This document shows, in pieces, positions 13,344 through 16,134 of a stretch of DNA of 16,134 bases. The first letter of the stretch is position 1. Every line of letters starts with the position of its first letter. This stretch comes from NBML01 sp029939535 (GTDB lineage: Bacteria > Desulfobacterota > Desulfobacteria > Desulfobacterales > Desulfobacteraceae). The DNA is taken from contig JAOZST010000077.1 in the NCBI GenBank assembly GCA_029939535.1, forward strand, positions 1-16,134, in the 5' to 3' direction. The position numbers were made by a program, and so were the translations under genes. The notes under the pieces are model-generated. The model worked only from the letters and a program-made list of their open reading frames with translations, searched no databases and was not told the DNA's origin.

Positions 13344-14810
13344 ATGGCCAATGGGATACAAAATATCGAAGGTAGATCCGCAGTTTATATCAACACAAAA
13401 TTTTATATCTATCTGATACTGGGACCTTTATTTTTTATCGGCATTCTTTATGGTCTGCCCCAGGATATCTTTAATTTTGCAGCCAGGGGATCCATCGGGA
13501 CCATGGCCTGGATGATAACGTGGTGGATACTGCGGCCTGTCAATATTGCCATCAGTGCCATGCTGCCCATTGTCACAACTTCTTTGCTGGGATTTATACC
13601 CGTGACATCCGTACTGGAAAATTATGCCAGTCCCATTGTCATTCTTTTGCTGGGAGCGAATATCATTACCATTTCCTGGAGTGCCAGCGGCCTTGATAAA
13701 CGCTTATCCTTAAGAGCCCTCTGCCTGATCGGCCCCTCAATGCGGCACCAGATCATCACCTGGTTTGTCATATCAACGGTTATGACCATTGTATTGCCCA
13801 ATGTTGTTGTTGCAGCCGTGCTGGTTCCCATATCCGTTGCCATGCTGACCTATCTCGGGATGGGTGAGGGCATCGGGCGATCCGCCGTATCCACGGCCAT
13901 TCTTCTGGCCATTATATACGGGGCAAGCCTGGGCGGATTTGGCTCTCCCCTGGGCGGGGCCATGAACCTGGTATCCATTCAGCATCTGGAAGAAATGGTC
14001 CTGCACCGGGAGTACATGTATATCAACTGGACGATCTGCATGCTGCCAATGCTGGTTTTTATTTCTGCGGGTGTGCTTTTTTTACTTTTGAGAATCAAGA
14101 TTAAACAAAAAGAACTGCCGGGTTCACGAAAGTTTTTTCAGGATGAATATAAGAAACTGCCGAAAATGTCCACTGCTGAAAAATGGAGCCTGGCCCTTTT
14201 TTTTGCCGCCAGCCTTTTATCATTTTTAAGACCGCTCTACGCCCATGCGCTTCCTTCCCTGAAACCCCCCTATATTTTCCTGATCTGCGGGCTGTTGAGC
14301 TTCATCGTTCCGGACGGCAAGGGGAACAGGCTGATGACATGGGAGTATACATCACCCCGTCTGGTCTGGGGACTGTTTTATCTTTTTGCCGGCGGAATGG
14401 CCATCGGCAAAATGCTGACACAATCAGGTGCCGGCAACATCCTTGCCCAGGCTATGACCAGTTATGACCTCAGCTCCGGGATGCTTCTCATAGCTGTTTT
14501 TGTCTTTCTGGGGCTTTTTTTATGTAATGTTTCAAGTGCAACTGCTGCCTGTGCCATCCTGGTTCCAATCGTCATAAACTTGACCCAGACGCTGAATCTG
14601 AACCCTGTTCCCTATGTATATATCGCTTCAGTGGCATCAAACTGCGCCATCCTTCTGCCAACTTCAGTGGGAGCAGTGGCAGTTGGCTATGGTCTGGACC
14701 CCAGGGAAATGTTAAAAAAGGGAATTGTGGTCGTTATTTTCTCTTTTTTCATGGTAAGTATTTTAGGCTGGCTTTTTCTTGAATTCTGGCCTGGTTTTTC
14801 CATGGCTTAA
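13344..14810 (+). CDS. SLC13/DASS-type anion (probably dicarboxylate) transporter
   Basis: This 488-residue integral membrane protein has about 11-13 hydrophobic segments starting at residue 20, and two similar halves as in the DASS/SLC13 (VcINDY, CitT) family. The substrate and sodium-binding loops are recognisable but altered. The first reads LPNVVVAAVLVPI (151-163), where the family normally has SNT; the second reads CNVSSATAACAILVPI (394-409). GSPLGGAMNLV (about 200-210) and LLPTSVGAVAVGYG match the regions next to these sites. The family usually imports di- or tricarboxylates or sulfate with sodium. ATG 13344 has GGAG 9 nt upstream. It is read from its own sigma-54 promoter. Because it neighbours the Kor/SucCD operon, a C4/C5 dicarboxylate substrate is inferred. 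The changed SNT motif makes the substrate and ion uncertain. Confidence 0.85.
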   Translation: MANGIQNIEGRSAVYINTKFYIYLILGPLFFIGILYGLPQDIFNFAARGSIGTMAWMITWWILRPVNIAISAMLPIVTTSLLGFIPVTSVLENYASPIVILLLGANIITISWSASGLDKRLSLRALCLIGPSMRHQIITWFVISTVMTIVLPNVVVAAVLVPISVAMLTYLGMGEGIGRSAVSTAILLAIIYGASLGGFGSPLGGAMNLVSIQHLEEMVLHREYMYINWTICMLPMLVFISAGVLFLLLRIKIKQKELPGSRKFFQDEYKKLPKMSTAEKWSLALFFAASLLSFLRPLYAHALPSLKPPYIFLICGLLSFIVPDGKGNRLMTWEYTSPRLVWGLFYLFAGGMAIGKMLTQSGAGNILAQAMTSYDLSSGMLLIAVFVFLGLFLCNVSSATAACAILVPIVINLTQTLNLNPVPYVYIASVASNCAILLPTSVGAVAVGYGLDPREMLKKGIVVVIFSFFMVSILGWLFLEFWPGFSMA

Positions 14811-14811
14811 T

Positions 14812-14873
14812 TCAACCTCAGGTTGAGGCCAGGCGGGCCGTTAGTTTCTAAACTCTTATTTTCTTGTTTTTTT
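14812..14873 (+). terminator. Possible terminator after the transporter
   Basis: TCAACC-TCA-GGTTGA (14812-14826) forms a short stem 2 nt after the stop codon, and T-rich sequence with a T7 run follows only at 14855-14873. The hairpin and the T-run are separated by about 40 nt, so this is a weak candidate. No better terminator is visible between the transporter and the broken gene that faces it. Confidence 0.3.
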
Positions 14874-14883
14874 GGCAAAAGAA

Positions 14884-16134
14884 TTATGCAAATGGTTCAT
14901 AAGCCCTTGCCAATTCAGGAATAATAACCATGGTTTTAAGTTTCATTCCCATGGTGATTACTTGGCTTCCAAAACGAGTCAAATAGTATTTATAAGTGTG
15001 GGCAACTTTTTTGACCATACCGTGGGTATGCAATCTTTTTAAGGTTCTTGAGACTTTTTTGAGTTTTTTTATACCAACGCTCGGATCAACTATATCCGAA
15101 ATGAATTTTAGAAAACGTTTGTTTGCATTTAACAGTATTCCGGTTAATGGCCCCAAACTGTAGAGGCCCTTCTTCATGCCTGTGAGTTTCATGGAACTTG
15201 TTCCATCACGATGTTCTACCTTTCGGTAGTGCTTAACCTGAAGGTCACACGTAAAAAAGAGACATCATTAGTTGTCGTTTCAATCCTGAGAATGATGCCG
15301 TGTTTATCATACATTTTTATCGAGGTGGGGCCCATTCTAAACTTGATACAAGTTCCTTCTATTCTTGTAGAAAAATTATTGCCCATTTCATCTTGATATT
15401 GTGGATTGAGTTTTCGGCCAAGAAAAGTGGCGATGTTTTCTGGTTTTACAGAATGAATAGCTGTGCGGGTTAAATTTTCATAAATCAATTTCAAATCTGA
15501 TTGGCGTTTAAAAATAATATCTGTCGCATATTCAACTTGCATGATACTCCAATGATAACCCATCGGAAAATGTTTTATAACCGGACAATAATAATTTGCA
15601 AATTCGTTTAATTTTTTATGGATGTGTTCAATATTTAGAGCGTCGCTGATTTCTTGAGCAGACTCAAAAGATTCCGTTTTTCATGATGGCATTGTCCCGT
15701 ATTACACTTCGAATGCCTTTTTGTTTCATAGCCGCATTAAGGACATTGTGGCCATTAAAATAAATTTGCAACTGAAATGGACACCATGTAGGCACCCGAA
15801 CATAGCAAAGGTCCATGTCCTCATCTATAAAATAAAAATAATAATGCAAACACTTCCCCAGAACAGACTTCAGATATGTTTTACCAGTTTTTTTATTATG
15901 CCAGGGTTTGTATGAAGGGCATGCCTCCATGGCCGAAATAATATGAACAAGACCCGGATGATCTCCTCTGGAGTTAATAATATTTTTTATTACTTTTTCT
16001 TTCCGAATATTTCTCTTTGGTAAAACAGGTGGAAATTTTTGCAAAGATCGCGTCCACTTTCGGCTTTTCCGTTCCAGACGATTTGAAACTCCGGGAGTTG
16101 AACACAATTGCCAAACTGGCTGAATATATCAATT
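14884..16134 (-). pseudogene. Frameshifted remnant of a conserved protein of unknown function
   Basis: Three adjoining leftward frames read as one protein. The first (16107-15664) includes RGDHPGLVHIISAMEACPSY, GKCLHYYFYFIDEDMDLCYV and RVPTWCPFQLQIYFNGHN. Removing one base from the A4 run at 15666-15669 (T4 on the coding strand) continues it as FESAQEISD into the second (VEYATDIIF, KPENIATFLGRKL). A second shift near 15240-15245 continues it as QVKHYRKVEHRDGTSSMKLT into the third (15192-14884), which ends with KYYLTRFG. The run GIKKLKKVSRTLKRLHTHGM in the third part looks like an in-frame internal deletion compared with intact relatives as I recall them. The 5' end is uncertain: another frame is open to the window edge. 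I recognise it as a conserved, often multicopy protein of anaerobes with a possible C-terminal winged helix, but know no function. Confidence 0.7.

Noticed and set aside
15191..15206. ATGGAAC-TT-GTTCCAT palindrome
   Set aside because: It lies within the coding remnant of the broken gene and is most simply coding sequence.

Overview
The window looks like a piece of a strictly anaerobic, probably sulfate-reducing bacterium of the Desulfobacterota (Desulfobacter/Desulfobacula-like). The reasons are nonpyrrolysine MttB-type methyltransferases with a corrinoid protein, a four-subunit ferredoxin-linked 2-oxoacid oxidoreductase joined to a succinyl-CoA synthetase pair, and a sigma-54 activator. The taxonomic call is inference. 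A run of exactly 100 N (3414-3513) marks a scaffold gap whose true length is unknown.

Left region (1-6252), quaternary-amine type methyltransferases. A FadR-type GntR regulator (1475->717) is divergent from an mttB-family gene (1799-3259). That gene is followed by a corrinoid-protein fragment that runs into the gap, and then by a second, different mttB-family gene (3550-5019). Two broken mttB copies flank the pair. One (748->332) has start and end but lacks the middle. The other (5138-5479) is an N-terminal fragment of a close paralogue of the first gene, cut off where an IclR regulator (6252->5467) begins. No in-frame amber codon interrupts the two long genes, so they belong to the nonpyrrolysine MttB group; the substrate cannot be read from sequence.

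Middle region (6413-11144), one leftward operon: korA-korB-korD(ferredoxin)-korC-sucC-sucD. The six genes overlap or are separated by 1 to about 21 nt. Together they would oxidise a 2-oxoacid (most likely 2-oxoglutarate) to an acyl-CoA with reduction of ferredoxin, and then convert the acyl-CoA to the free acid with formation of ATP.

Right region (11553-14810): a GAF-AAA+-Fis sigma-54 activator, then an SLC13/DASS-type anion transporter. The transporter is preceded by a near-consensus -24/-12 promoter (13276-13292), with a perfect 20-bp palindrome about 95 bp upstream of the predicted start point. The core of that palindrome, GCCCAA-NN-TTGGGC, recurs upstream of the activator gene itself (11473-11486). 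This suggests a self-contained circuit in which the activator binds both sites and drives uptake of a carboxylate that may feed the neighbouring Kor/Suc operon.

The right edge (14884-16134) holds one decayed leftward gene, broken by at least two frameshifts. No tRNA, rRNA, CRISPR array or transposase was seen.
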